Shown here one piece after another: positions 1 through 9,721 of a stretch of 49,012 nucleotides of DNA. A model generated the notes under the pieces. It was given only the letters and a program-made list of their open reading frames with translations. It did no database searches and was not told the origin of the DNA. Position numbers and translations under genes: made by a program. Position 1 is the stretch's first letter, and every line of letters starts with the position of its first letter. Source of the stretch: Pedosphaera sp. (GTDB lineage Bacteria; Verrucomicrobiota; Verrucomicrobiia; Limisphaerales; UBA9464); the NCBI GenBank assembly GCA_009695205.1, contig SIBK01000028.1, positions 1 to 49,012 of the forward strand, read 5' to 3'.

Positions 1-2
1 GT

Positions 3-509
3 GCGCTCAGCAACTTGGGTTACGAGGTCAGTCATCAGACCGTTGGCAATGTTCTCGAACGCCACAGCCTTCTTCCAGCTCCGGATCGGGAGCGGAAGAC
101 TTCTTGGCGAGAATTTATCTGATCACACCCCGAGGTCTTGGCTGCCGTGGATTTCTTCACCGTCGAAGTTTGGACCTCCGCCGGGCTCATCACCTACTAC
201 GTGCTGGTATTCATCAAAGCGGTGAATTTGCCGCCGCGGAGTCCAAATCTGAACGCCCATTGCGAACGCTGGATTCGATCCGTAAAGGACGAGCTCCTGT
301 CGAAAATGATTTTTTTCGGAGAAAGCTCTCTCCGCCACTGCCTTGAGAATTACGTGAATCACTTCCACGCGGAGCGAAATCACCAAGGCAAGGGCAACGT
401 GATCCTGTTTACAGCGCCCGAGGATCGGATCGGTGAAATGTCAGGGGATCTACAGACTCGCGAGCGCCTCGGCGGCCTCTTGAAATTTTATTACCGAGAG
501 GCCGCGTGA
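3..509 (+). pseudogene. Decayed integrase-core (rve-type DDE) transposase, 5' end outside window
   Basis: Reading frame 3 is recognisable as the integrase-core transposase common in Verrucomicrobia and Planctomycetes. An N-terminal stretch ending SWREFI is followed by HPEVLAAVDFFTVEVWT, then LPPRSPNLNAHCERW and FHAERNHQGKGN. Two lesions are visible. An in-frame TGA lies at 120-122, between SWREFI and SHPEVL. Around position 215-225 the text jumps from YYVLVFI straight to KAVNLPPRSPN, so the usual stretch of roughly 50-60 residues carrying the second catalytic Asp is missing. The first Asp (VDFF) and the Glu (NAHCERW) remain. The gene cannot make an active enzyme. The end at 509 matches the normal C-terminus, so only the beginning lies off the left edge. 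The family is recalled, not searched. Confidence 0.8.
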
Positions 510-786
510 GTTTTTTGACCCTACGGCCAGTGTGACTCAATCGGCTACGTTCCAGTTTCGCCGACCGATTTGACTGGGACGCCGCCACGCCTCGTCACAG
601 GGTGTTATACGCCACACTTTGATTTCGAATCTTGGACACCTTTCCCTTCCTCGGTGGACGGACTCGACTCGACAAAGTTTCCGACAAAGGAAGGCCGTAG
701 CACGCATAGAAATGGCGAACTCCAGTGCGCTCCGCGTCAACAGGTTGGAGCCTCTTCGCTATTGGCCACGTATACTCACGCGGTGC

Positions 787-3498
787 TTACACCATCGATT
801 GTCCTCCGCCATCGTAACCCTGGCCGTCAAGGTCGAGTAAAATATCCCGCGGTTCGGCACCTTTGCTGGGCCCGACAATCCCGAGCTCTTCGAGCTCATC
901 CATGATCCGAGAGGCGCGGCCGTAGCCGAGTTTCAAGCGGCGTTGCAAGAGCGACACGCTCGCCTTTTTTTCGCTTCGGATGATCTCGATGCATTTCTCG
1001 ATGAGCTCTTGATCCTCGTCGGAGGTTTCGTCGTCTCCATTGAAGGACATCTGGCCCGCACTGCTCTGGGTCTTTTGAAGTGCCTGATGAATTTCGACCT
1101 CGTAGCTCGGCTTTCCCTGACGGGCGATGTGGTCCACGATGAGTTCAATCTCCAGGTCCGTAATCAGCACGCCTTGCGCACGGTTCAATTTCGCGCTGCC
1201 CGGCGGTAGATAGAGCATATCGCCCTTGCCCAGGAGTTTATCGGCGCCCATTTGATCCAGAATCGTCCGCGAATCAACTTTCGCCGCCACCTGAAAGGCG
1301 ATACGGGCCGGAATATTTGCCTTGATCACCCCCGTGATGACATCCACCGAGGGTCTCTGGGTCGCGACGATGCAATGGATGCCGGCGGCCCGCGCCATTT
1401 GGGTGATCCGAGCAATGGCCATTTCAACGTCGGCCGGAGCGACAAGCATGAGGTCCGCGAGCTCATCAATAATCACGACGATGTAGGAAAGTTTTTCCGG
1501 GATGATGATATCATCATCGCGGGGCACGACAATTTGTTCGTCGACCTCCACGGCAAAGCCGTCGGCGCCGGGTTCCACACGTTCCTTTTTCGCCATGAGC
1601 GGGAGCTCGGGTTCTGCCGGCATGGCGGGTTTATCTTTCGGGCGTTCGTTGAATGATTTGATGTTTCGGACGTTAACCTTGGCAAAAATCTGGTAGCGTT
1701 TCTCCATTTCATTGACGACCCAACGCAAGGCGAGAATAACTTTCTTGGGATCGTTCACCACAGGCACGACGAGGTGGGGCAGGGCATTGTACTGCTGAAG
1801 TTCAACCACCTTCGGATCGATCATCACGAAACGGAGTTCATCGGGGCGAAACTTGTATAGGAGAGAGGCAATGATCGAGTTGATGCACACGGATTTTCCG
1901 GAGCCTGTGCTGCCGGCGATCAGGCAGTGCGGCATTTCGGCAAGATCTGCGATGATTGGATGTCCATAGACGTCCTTGCCGAGGCACAACGGAATGCGCG
2001 CCTTGCTGTTCTGCCACTCGGGCGATTCCATCATGTCACGGAAGATCACCTTGGTCTTGATGGCATTGGGAACTTCCACGCCGACGGACGATTTGCCGGG
2101 GACGGGCGCGAGGATGTTGATTCGCTCGGCCTTGAGGGCAGCGGCCATGTTGTTGTTGAGGGCAGCGATCTTTTCGAGCTTAACCCCGGGAGCCGGATGC
2201 AATTCGTAGCGCGTAATCGTTGGGCCGCGCGTGATGTCGCCGGGGGCAACCTCAATGCCAAATTGCGCGAGCGTCTGTACCATAAGCCGCGAATTGGCCA
2301 TCAATTCCTCGCGGGTTTCGGTGGGTTTGATCGAAAGATCCGGATGGTTGAGCAGATCCAAACCCGGCAGGCGGTAATCTCCGATCATCGGTGTGCTGGC
2401 GACCGTGATGGGCTTGCGTTTTTGCTGTTGCAGTCGAACCCGGGCGGCCGGGGGAAATCCGCCGGGCGGCATTTCGGTCGGGCCACCGGGGGGCGGATCG
2501 GTTTTTTCACCCACGCGCGATGAACCGGCGGTTGCGTCTTCGTCCGCCGAAGGCGTGCCCGCTTCGGAGCCGGGCCCATCATGGCCGAGGATTTCCGCAG
2601 TGGTTGCAGCACCCTTCCGTCCGGGCTTGGCGGGTTCCGGTATGGAAAATGGGTTGGCGGGCGGGATTTCACTGGCCCGGATGGTTTGTCCATCGAGGAC
2701 GGGTTGGCCGGTGGGCACCCGGGAACGCGACAGGCTGTTATCGCGGAAGGTGGGTTCGGGGACCGGTTTCAGATCGGCGCCTAGACTTTCCCGGGAGGGT
2801 TCCGTGGATCCGGCGACGGCGAAAGTGGGCCGTTCGGAGGCCGCTCCAACGTCGATCTTTTCGCGAAGTTTGCGCGTCTTTTTATCCAAATCAGCTGGTT
2901 GGGCAAATTCGGATTCTGGCTGTGCCCGCCGGTTGGCGAGCGTGGATTTGAGCCAGGACCAGAAATGGAAATCCGTGAGAAGCCAGAGGCTTGCGAAATA
3001 GAGGGCGGCATAAAGAATCGAGGCACCGACCCGATTGAAAAGGTACTCGAGGCCGTACTGATTCTGGGCTTTTCCGATCAAACCGCCGGGTCCGATGGAA
3101 TGTAGATTCGCCGCGACAAATCCAAGGGAATCGCTGTAGAGATCCAGGAGGCCGACGCACGCCATGAGAAACCCGGTTGCGCCGAGCCAGGACCTCCAAT
3201 TCCGGTGCAAGTAGCCGAATCCGGGCACAAAGGCAGCGAGTCCGAAGCCCAAAAGCAGCACGGGCAGGACATACGCGCCTGCACCGGTCGCGAAGAACAG
3301 AATCCAGGCAGTCCGTGCGCCCACGCGACCGATCAGGTTGTGGATGTTTTCATTGGATGGAGCGCGGTTGAAATTCAGGTCTCGCCGGTCGTAACTGAAG
3401 AGCGCCAGGAATAGGAACAGTGCCAGCACGATGAGAATCACCCCAAGGAGCTCATTCCTGCCTTGCTGGTGAGCGTCTGAACGATCTTTTCTTGCCAC
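787..3498 (-). CDS. ftsK: DNA translocase FtsK/SpoIIIE
   Basis: Septum-located hexameric ATPase that pumps chromosomal DNA during division. It is 903 residues long, the normal size. Four hydrophobic segments at about residues 17-36, 63-92, 106-122 and 155-175 form the membrane anchor. They are followed by a Pro/Gly-rich low-complexity linker (about 195-360), the alpha/beta motor and a C-terminal winged-helix gamma domain (about 829-890, with LKLGYGRASRIMDELEELG) that in the family reads KOPS/SRS orientation sequences. Walker A is GSTGSGKS (529-536) and Walker B is VVIIDE (674-679). The ATQRPSVDVITG motif follows. Residues 620-668 form an acidic/basic insertion before Walker B. The start ATG is the first in frame and leads directly into the first membrane segment. 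The gene stands alone and is divergent from the macroglobulin gene. Confidence 0.97.
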   Translation of the reverse strand: MARKDRSDAHQQGRNELLGVILIVLALFLFLALFSYDRRDLNFNRAPSNENIHNLIGRVGARTAWILFFATGAGAYVLPVLLLGFGLAAFVPGFGYLHRNWRSWLGATGFLMACVGLLDLYSDSLGFVAANLHSIGPGGLIGKAQNQYGLEYLFNRVGASILYAALYFASLWLLTDFHFWSWLKSTLANRRAQPESEFAQPADLDKKTRKLREKIDVGAASERPTFAVAGSTEPSRESLGADLKPVPEPTFRDNSLSRSRVPTGQPVLDGQTIRASEIPPANPFSIPEPAKPGRKGAATTAEILGHDGPGSEAGTPSADEDATAGSSRVGEKTDPPPGGPTEMPPGGFPPAARVRLQQQKRKPITVASTPMIGDYRLPGLDLLNHPDLSIKPTETREELMANSRLMVQTLAQFGIEVAPGDITRGPTITRYELHPAPGVKLEKIAALNNNMAAALKAERINILAPVPGKSSVGVEVPNAIKTKVIFRDMMESPEWQNSKARIPLCLGKDVYGHPIIADLAEMPHCLIAGSTGSGKSVCINSIIASLLYKFRPDELRFVMIDPKVVELQQYNALPHLVVPVVNDPKKVILALRWVVNEMEKRYQIFAKVNVRNIKSFNERPKDKPAMPAEPELPLMAKKERVEPGADGFAVEVDEQIVVPRDDDIIIPEKLSYIVVIIDELADLMLVAPADVEMAIARITQMARAAGIHCIVATQRPSVDVITGVIKANIPARIAFQVAAKVDSRTILDQMGADKLLGKGDMLYLPPGSAKLNRAQGVLITDLEIELIVDHIARQGKPSYEVEIHQALQKTQSSAGQMSFNGDDETSDEDQELIEKCIEIIRSEKKASVSLLQRRLKLGYGRASRIMDELEELGIVGPSKGAEPRDILLDLDGQGYDGGGQSMV

Positions 3499-3682
3499 CC
3501 AGTGAGTTCAGGGACGCGGCCGCCAAGTTCCAAGCGTAAAGTGGGGTCATCGCAGTGAAGTTACCGACGGCGGGGTGTGTGGATGCGCCGGCAAGATTCG
3601 CTCTAAGGAAACGGCTTTTGGCTCGTCATCCAATAAGCGGGTAGTGATGGTAGCATCCTTCTCAGGGCGGAACTTGGCAGGT

Positions 3683-6600
3683 ATGAAAAATTGGATTGTG
3701 GGGATTTGCGTGTCGGGATTGCTCCAAATGCTGGCGATGGGTGGACCGCGCGATGCAGATTGGAAGAAGGTCCGGGACAGCCTCAATCAAGCGCTGCCGC
3801 AATCGGCCCTCACCAATCTCGCACCGATTCTCAGCGGTGCCCTTGCGGATCGCGCGTGGGCTGAGGCGACCCGGGCAATCGGAATGCAGGCGTCGCTCGA
3901 ATCCCTGATCGAAGGGGGCCGTGCGGTGCAGCGAATTCGGCGCCTCCAACCCCAGATTCCCACGGCACCGCCCGAAATACGCCCCGTCCTCGAGTTGCTG
4001 CTGGGGCATTGGTACCTGACCCACTATCGAGAGAATTCGTGGCGGTACTTGCAACGGTCGGCCACCTCCGGACCGCCCGGTGCGGATATTGAAACGTGGG
4101 ATCTCCGTCGAATCTTCGCCGAGATAGACCTCCATTTTCGTGAAGCGTTGAAGGCGGACTTAACTCTGAAATCGGTTCCTGTGGCCGACTGGAACGATCT
4201 CCTCGATAAGGGTTCGCTGCCGGACCGGTATCGACCAACCCTTTATGACATTTTGGTCCATCAGGCCCTCTCCTTTTACACATCGGCCGAGGCAGGTGTC
4301 GTAAAACCAGAGGACCAACGGGAGCTGATCACCGATGAACCCTATGCCGGTGTGGTTCAAGTGCTCGGAGGTGTAGATGAGTTCTTGCAGGGCACATTGG
4401 AGCGCAGGTCCGGGGAATCCCAGGCCGAAAAGGCTCTCTTCCTGTTCCGCGATCTCCTGGTGTTTCACCGCAACGACCCAGAGCCGTCTGCTCTGGCTGA
4501 CGCCGATTTTGCCCGCATTGAGTGGGCTGGCCGAACCGCCGTGGGTAACACGAAGGACCGTCAGTACGATGCCGCACTGAAGGGTTTTCTTGAACGATGG
4601 ACCGCAGATCCAATCTCGGCACTCGCCCGCGCTCAACTGGCAAGGCGCCTGCGCGATCGGGGGGAGTGGGCGGCAGCGCACACACTGGCCTCCGGAGTTC
4701 CTTCCAATCATCTTGATTCTCCGGGTGGCCGGATGTGCCGCAATCTGATCGCGGAGATCGAAGCCCGGTCGCTTTCCATGCGGACGGAGCAAGTCTGGAA
4801 TGAGCCCCAGGAAGGAATCTCCGTGACCTATCGAAATTTAACCCACGTGCGGCTGCGCGCCGTGCCGTTTCCGTGGGAGATGTTGCTGGCAAAGGATTGG
4901 CCGCGGCCTTCGGGCTTCCGCGAGGAACACTGGCGACGCATTCTGGCTCGGCCTGTGGAACAGGAGTGGACCGAGGATCTGCCCTCCACGCCGGATTTCC
5001 GTGAACGCACCGAAATCCTTCACCTCCCGAAGCCACTCGCTCCTGGATTTCATTTCCTTCTGGCGAGTGCCGATCCCCTGTTTTCAAGAACGAATAACAC
5101 GGTGATCGCCGCGACCGTTTGGGTGAGCGATCTGGCCCTCATCGTGCGTGTGAGCTCCGGCGAGCTCGGCGGCTTCGTGTTGGAAGCCAATTCCGGCGAA
5201 CCCGTGTCGGGAGCAACCGTTGATGCGTGGGTATTGGACGACCGCCGAGAGCGCGTGGCGCTCACGCCGGTGACGACGGACGAGCTCGGTGTGTTTCGTT
5301 TTCCCCGGCCGGATCGGCGCTCTCATCTTTTTCGAGTCCGTCACCAAGGGCGGGAGCTCGCGTCAGAACAGGATTTTGCCCCCATGCAGAAACCAGGTGC
5401 CCCGCGTGCGCGGGAAGAGACCCGTTTCTTTACCGACCGGGCGATCTATCGGCCCGGGCAGAGCATCCAATATAAAGGTCTCTGCATCCGTGTGGATACA
5501 GAGGCGGATGCCTATCAAACTCTGCCCGAACGAGAAGTCACCGTGCTACTGCGCGATGCCAATGGCCAGGAGATCGGCCGGCTAAATCATCGGTGTAATA
5601 CGCGCGGCTCATTCGCGGGAAGTTTTATCGCACCGCGAGACCGACTCTTGGGGCAGATGACGTTGCAGGTCGATGGGACGCCGCCGGGCGCCGCTTCGGT
5701 GCGGGTTGAGGAATATAAACGACCGAAGTTTGAGGTGACACTCGATGCCCCTCGGAATCCTTCAAAACTCGGCGAATCCGTAACTCTGTCGGGAAAAGCA
5801 CTCGCGTACACCGGTGCGGCTATTGACGGAGCCAAGGTGACTTATCGAATCACGCGTCGGGTGCGATGGCCTTGGTGGTGCTGGTGGCGTCCGGGCAATT
5901 CAGGCAGTCAGCAGATGGGACATGGTGAAACCCGCTCGGGTGCCGATGGGATCTTCGCGATTACGTTCCAAGCTCTGCCGGATCTAAAGGCGGAATCAGC
6001 GGATGAACCAATGTTCGCCTATGAAGTAGTCGCGGACGTCACGGATTCCGCCGGAGAAACCCGTTCGGCGAATCGGACAGTCAACGTCGGGTACACCGCA
6101 CTCGTCGCCGGGGTGTCTATCCCGGATTGGTTGACCGACGACGTTCCCATAAAAATGGAGATCGCGCTCGACACGCTCGATGGCGAACCCCAACCCGGGA
6201 GTGGTGTCATCAAAATTCATCAACTGACCGAGCCTCCACGGGTCTTGCGGCGGTCCCCGCCGGGCTCTCGCTTCGGACGTGGGTACGGGGCGGTTTCTGT
6301 GGAATCGCCGAAGGATCCGACCGATCCTAAATCCTGGCCGCTGGCGGCGGTGATTGCCGAGAAGAGTTTTCAAACGGGCACCAATGGCCGGATCGCGATC
6401 GAATTCCAGCTGCCCCGCGGCAACTACCGTGCCGTGCTGGAGACATCGGATCGCTACGGCAAACGGGTTCGTGCCGAACGACCGATACAAGTTCTGCGAC
6501 CGACGGACTCTCAACTCGGGTTGAAGATTCCGCATCTTTTCGCAGCTCCAACCTGGCGGGTGGAGCCCGGGGGTGAGTTTTCGGCCTTGTGGGGAACCGG

Positions 6601-9600
6601 CTACAAGCGAGGCAGGGCCTTCGTTGAAATTATTCATCGAGGCAAGAGCCTTGCCCAGTTCTGGACCGATTCCTCAAGGACACAACAGGCGATTCGACAG
6701 CGCGTTGACGAGCGTATGCGAGGCGGATTTCAGGTAAACGTCACCTTTGTGCGGGAAAACCGTGCTTATATGGAGAGCCGTCTCGTGGAGGTTCCCTGGA
6801 GCGATCGCGAGCTCACCTTGAAATGGGAATCGTTCCGCTCAAAACTGGAGCCGGGACAACGGGAGACGTGGACCCTTGTGATCGAACCGCCGCCTGGACC
6901 CGCAGGGCAAGTGGGGCGCCGGGATCCCACCGAATTGGCCGCCGTCTTATATGACGCGTCGTTGGACGCATTTCAGCGCCATGAGTGGTCCGCGTTCTCT
7001 GGATTCTTCCGGCGGGAATGGGCGGATTCTTCGGGAATGTTTCTAAACGCAATCGACGTGTTTCGTCCGGTATTCGGAAGCTGGGTCCCAAAACAAGTTT
7101 CGACGGACTACTCGCATCGAAGTTTTCCAGCCGAACTTTTTGGTTTCCAAGGCGGGGCATTCGGCTCCTACGGAGGAGGGGGTGGGTTGAACACAACCCG
7201 CACTGCAGGAATGCGGGGAGCGTCGATGAGGATGGCGTCACCAATGCCGGCGCTGCTGCTGGCCGACAGTGCTGCGTCCGAGGCACCGGGTCCGGCCGCC
7301 AAGACCTTGGAGAGTTTCGAGAGCCGTTTGATGGCCAGCGAAAGCGGTGCCGGCGGCACTGCGGGAAGGACACCCAATCTCGACGTTGTTTCCGCCCGGA
7401 AGAATCTGAATGAAACCGCGTTTTTCTTTCCACAACTGCTCGCGGATTCGAACGGCGCTGTTCGCATGCAGTTCACTCTGCCGGAGGCGCTCACCCAATG
7501 GCGGCTCCTGGGCATGGCACATGACAATCGCCTCCGGAGTGGGTCCATCGAGGCGACCGCTGTAACTTCTCGCGACCTGATGGTGCAACCGAACCCACCT
7601 CGCTTTCTTCGCGAGGGCGATGTGCTGGAGTTCTCCGTGAAAGTGTCGAACCAGGGAGATTTACCTCGTCAGGGCCACGTGCGTCTCACTTTTCGCGCCG
7701 CCACGGACGAGCAGTCCATGGACAGCGCCTTGGGCAACCGCTCACCCGAACATACGTTTGATATTCCGGCGCGGGAATCCCGAAGTTTCTCGTGGAGAAT
7801 CACGGTGCCAGACGGGATGGGATTTCTTCGGTATTCCGCGGTGGCTGCGTCAGGAAACGTGAGCGACGGCGAAGAGGGCATGGTGCCAGTGTTGTCCCGT
7901 CGGGTGCTGTTGACCGAATCGCTGCCCCTGGCGATGCGCGGTGCGGGGACGAAGGCGGTTCGATTCGAAAAGCTTCTGAATGCCGCGAGTTCCGATACGC
8001 TGCGTCATCAGAATCTCACCGTGCAAATGGTGTCTCAACCCGCGTGGTATGCCGTCATGGCGTTGCCGTATCTGATGGAGTTCCCACACGAATGCGCTGA
8101 GCAGATATTCAACCGCTACTATGCGAACGCCGTAGCGAAGCATATTGCGAACCGAGACCCCAAAATCGCCCGCATTTTTGAGCTTTGGAGAAATTCGCCA
8201 GCTCTGGACAGTCCTCTTGAGAAGAATCCCGAGCTGAAATCGGTCGCCCTATTGGAGACGCCTTGGTTGCGCGCCGCCCGGAACGAGAGCGAGGCGCATC
8301 GCAATCTCGGCGTCTTCTTCGAACCCAACCGCGTGGAACAGGAACTTCATCAAACGCTGCAAAAGCTGGCGGAACTTCAATTGGAGGACGGCCGATGGGC
8401 TTGGTTTCCAGGGGGCAGGGCGAATGACTATATTACTTTATATATCATCAGTGGATTCGGCCGGTTGCGCCAGCTGGGGGTTGGAGCCGATTTGGGGCCC
8501 GCGCTTCGCGCCTTACCGGCGCTGGACAAATGGGTGATCGACCAGCACCGGGAGATTCTCCAGCACGGGAAACCCGACGACAATCATCTTTCCAGCTCCA
8601 TGGCTCTCTATCTGTACGGACGCTCTTTTTTTCTTAAGGACATGCCAATCTTGAGTGAGCTTCGGCCCGCCATGGACTATTTCCGAGGGCAGGCGACACG
8701 GTACTGGGTACCGTTAAGCGAACGCCAATCGCAGGGGCACCTGGCTCTCGCAGCGCAACGCCTCGGAGATGTGACACTGGCTCAAGCCATCGTGAAGTCG
8801 CTCCGCGAACGATCTGTCAGTAACGAGGAGTTCGGGATGTTCTGGCGGGATACGGAGGAAGCCTGGTCCTGGGCGCGTGCTCCGATTGAAACGCAGGCGC
8901 TCATGATTGAAGTGTTCGATGAGGTGGCTGGCGACACGCGGGCGGTTGAGGATCTTAAGGTCTGGCTGCTGAAGCAAAAGCAAACGGAGGCTTGGAAAAC
9001 GACGAAAGGAACAGCGGATGCGGTCTATGGACTGCTTCGCCGCGGGGCAGATCTATTGTCGAAGGACGCCCTCGTGGAAGTGACCGTAGGCGGTGTGGAC
9101 GTAACCCCCAGGCCGCGTGCCGCGGGTGGATTGGCCGCAGAGCCGGGAACGGGGGCCTACGAGTACCGGTTTGCGGCGGCCGAAGTCACGACGCAGATGG
9201 GGGAGATCACGGTGCGGAAGGCGGATCCAGGCGTCGCCTGGGGGGGTGTGCATTGGCAGTATTTTGAGGAACTCGGAAAGGTGACACCCCATGCCGGGAC
9301 TCCGTTGAATCTGCAAAAGAAGATCTATAGGCGAAGGAACAGCGCCACCGGGCCGGTGCTGGAGGAAATCACCGGATCGCTTTCCGTGGGGGATGAACTG
9401 GTGGTACGGATTGAATTGCGCGCCGATCGGAACCTGGAGTTCGTTCACCTGAAGGATCAGCGGGGCAGTGGCCTGGAGCCGGTCAATGTTCTTTCCTCAT
9501 ACAAATTCCAGGACGGCCTCGGCTATTACGAAAGCACCCGGGACACGGCGAGTCACTTCTATATCGAATACCTGGCCAAGGGCACGTATGTATTTGAGTA

Positions 9601-9715
9601 TTCGGTGCGGGTCCAACATCGAGGCGACTACCCATCCGGGGTCGCTGAGGTCCAGTGCATGTACGCGCCGGAATTCAATAGCCACTCGATTTCCACTCGA
9701 TTGCAGGTTCAATGA
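3683..9715 (+). CDS. Alpha-2-macroglobulin family protein with thioester motif
   Basis: Very large (2010 residues from this start) secreted or periplasmic macroglobulin. The family traps proteases through a bait region and an internal Cys-Gln thioester. The frame is open from 3575, but ATG 3683 is preferred because it begins a signal-peptide-like stretch (MKNWIVGICVSGLLQMLAM) and has AGGGCGG about 13 nt upstream. Landmarks: a TDRAIYRPGQ macroglobulin domain near residue 583, a Gly-rich insert near 1155-1175 (codons around 7150-7200), the A2M family domain (FFFPQLLADSNGAVRMQFTLPE) near 1245, and the thioester motif CAEQ with Cys1471 (codon 8093-8095), followed by a thioester-domain-like alpha region. 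It is longer than the E. coli homologue (about 1650 residues). The penicillin-binding protein PbpC that often accompanies it is not adjacent. No lipobox is evident. Confidence 0.93.
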   Translation: MKNWIVGICVSGLLQMLAMGGPRDADWKKVRDSLNQALPQSALTNLAPILSGALADRAWAEATRAIGMQASLESLIEGGRAVQRIRRLQPQIPTAPPEIRPVLELLLGHWYLTHYRENSWRYLQRSATSGPPGADIETWDLRRIFAEIDLHFREALKADLTLKSVPVADWNDLLDKGSLPDRYRPTLYDILVHQALSFYTSAEAGVVKPEDQRELITDEPYAGVVQVLGGVDEFLQGTLERRSGESQAEKALFLFRDLLVFHRNDPEPSALADADFARIEWAGRTAVGNTKDRQYDAALKGFLERWTADPISALARAQLARRLRDRGEWAAAHTLASGVPSNHLDSPGGRMCRNLIAEIEARSLSMRTEQVWNEPQEGISVTYRNLTHVRLRAVPFPWEMLLAKDWPRPSGFREEHWRRILARPVEQEWTEDLPSTPDFRERTEILHLPKPLAPGFHFLLASADPLFSRTNNTVIAATVWVSDLALIVRVSSGELGGFVLEANSGEPVSGATVDAWVLDDRRERVALTPVTTDELGVFRFPRPDRRSHLFRVRHQGRELASEQDFAPMQKPGAPRAREETRFFTDRAIYRPGQSIQYKGLCIRVDTEADAYQTLPEREVTVLLRDANGQEIGRLNHRCNTRGSFAGSFIAPRDRLLGQMTLQVDGTPPGAASVRVEEYKRPKFEVTLDAPRNPSKLGESVTLSGKALAYTGAAIDGAKVTYRITRRVRWPWWCWWRPGNSGSQQMGHGETRSGADGIFAITFQALPDLKAESADEPMFAYEVVADVTDSAGETRSANRTVNVGYTALVAGVSIPDWLTDDVPIKMEIALDTLDGEPQPGSGVIKIHQLTEPPRVLRRSPPGSRFGRGYGAVSVESPKDPTDPKSWPLAAVIAEKSFQTGTNGRIAIEFQLPRGNYRAVLETSDRYGKRVRAERPIQVLRPTDSQLGLKIPHLFAAPTWRVEPGGEFSALWGTGYKRGRAFVEIIHRGKSLAQFWTDSSRTQQAIRQRVDERMRGGFQVNVTFVRENRAYMESRLVEVPWSDRELTLKWESFRSKLEPGQRETWTLVIEPPPGPAGQVGRRDPTELAAVLYDASLDAFQRHEWSAFSGFFRREWADSSGMFLNAIDVFRPVFGSWVPKQVSTDYSHRSFPAELFGFQGGAFGSYGGGGGLNTTRTAGMRGASMRMASPMPALLLADSAASEAPGPAAKTLESFESRLMASESGAGGTAGRTPNLDVVSARKNLNETAFFFPQLLADSNGAVRMQFTLPEALTQWRLLGMAHDNRLRSGSIEATAVTSRDLMVQPNPPRFLREGDVLEFSVKVSNQGDLPRQGHVRLTFRAATDEQSMDSALGNRSPEHTFDIPARESRSFSWRITVPDGMGFLRYSAVAASGNVSDGEEGMVPVLSRRVLLTESLPLAMRGAGTKAVRFEKLLNAASSDTLRHQNLTVQMVSQPAWYAVMALPYLMEFPHECAEQIFNRYYANAVAKHIANRDPKIARIFELWRNSPALDSPLEKNPELKSVALLETPWLRAARNESEAHRNLGVFFEPNRVEQELHQTLQKLAELQLEDGRWAWFPGGRANDYITLYIISGFGRLRQLGVGADLGPALRALPALDKWVIDQHREILQHGKPDDNHLSSSMALYLYGRSFFLKDMPILSELRPAMDYFRGQATRYWVPLSERQSQGHLALAAQRLGDVTLAQAIVKSLRERSVSNEEFGMFWRDTEEAWSWARAPIETQALMIEVFDEVAGDTRAVEDLKVWLLKQKQTEAWKTTKGTADAVYGLLRRGADLLSKDALVEVTVGGVDVTPRPRAAGGLAAEPGTGAYEYRFAAAEVTTQMGEITVRKADPGVAWGGVHWQYFEELGKVTPHAGTPLNLQKKIYRRRNSATGPVLEEITGSLSVGDELVVRIELRADRNLEFVHLKDQRGSGLEPVNVLSSYKFQDGLGYYESTRDTASHFYIEYLAKGTYVFEYSVRVQHRGDYPSGVAEVQCMYAPEFNSHSISTRLQVQ

Positions 9716-9721
9716 CGGACG

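Noticed and set aside
537-740. 67-codon minus-strand frame downstream of ftsK
   Set aside because: No recognisable family, no ribosome site, Arg/Cys-rich composition typical of chance frames in GC-rich DNA.
1927-2523. 198-codon plus-strand frame
   Set aside because: Antisense shadow inside ftsK.
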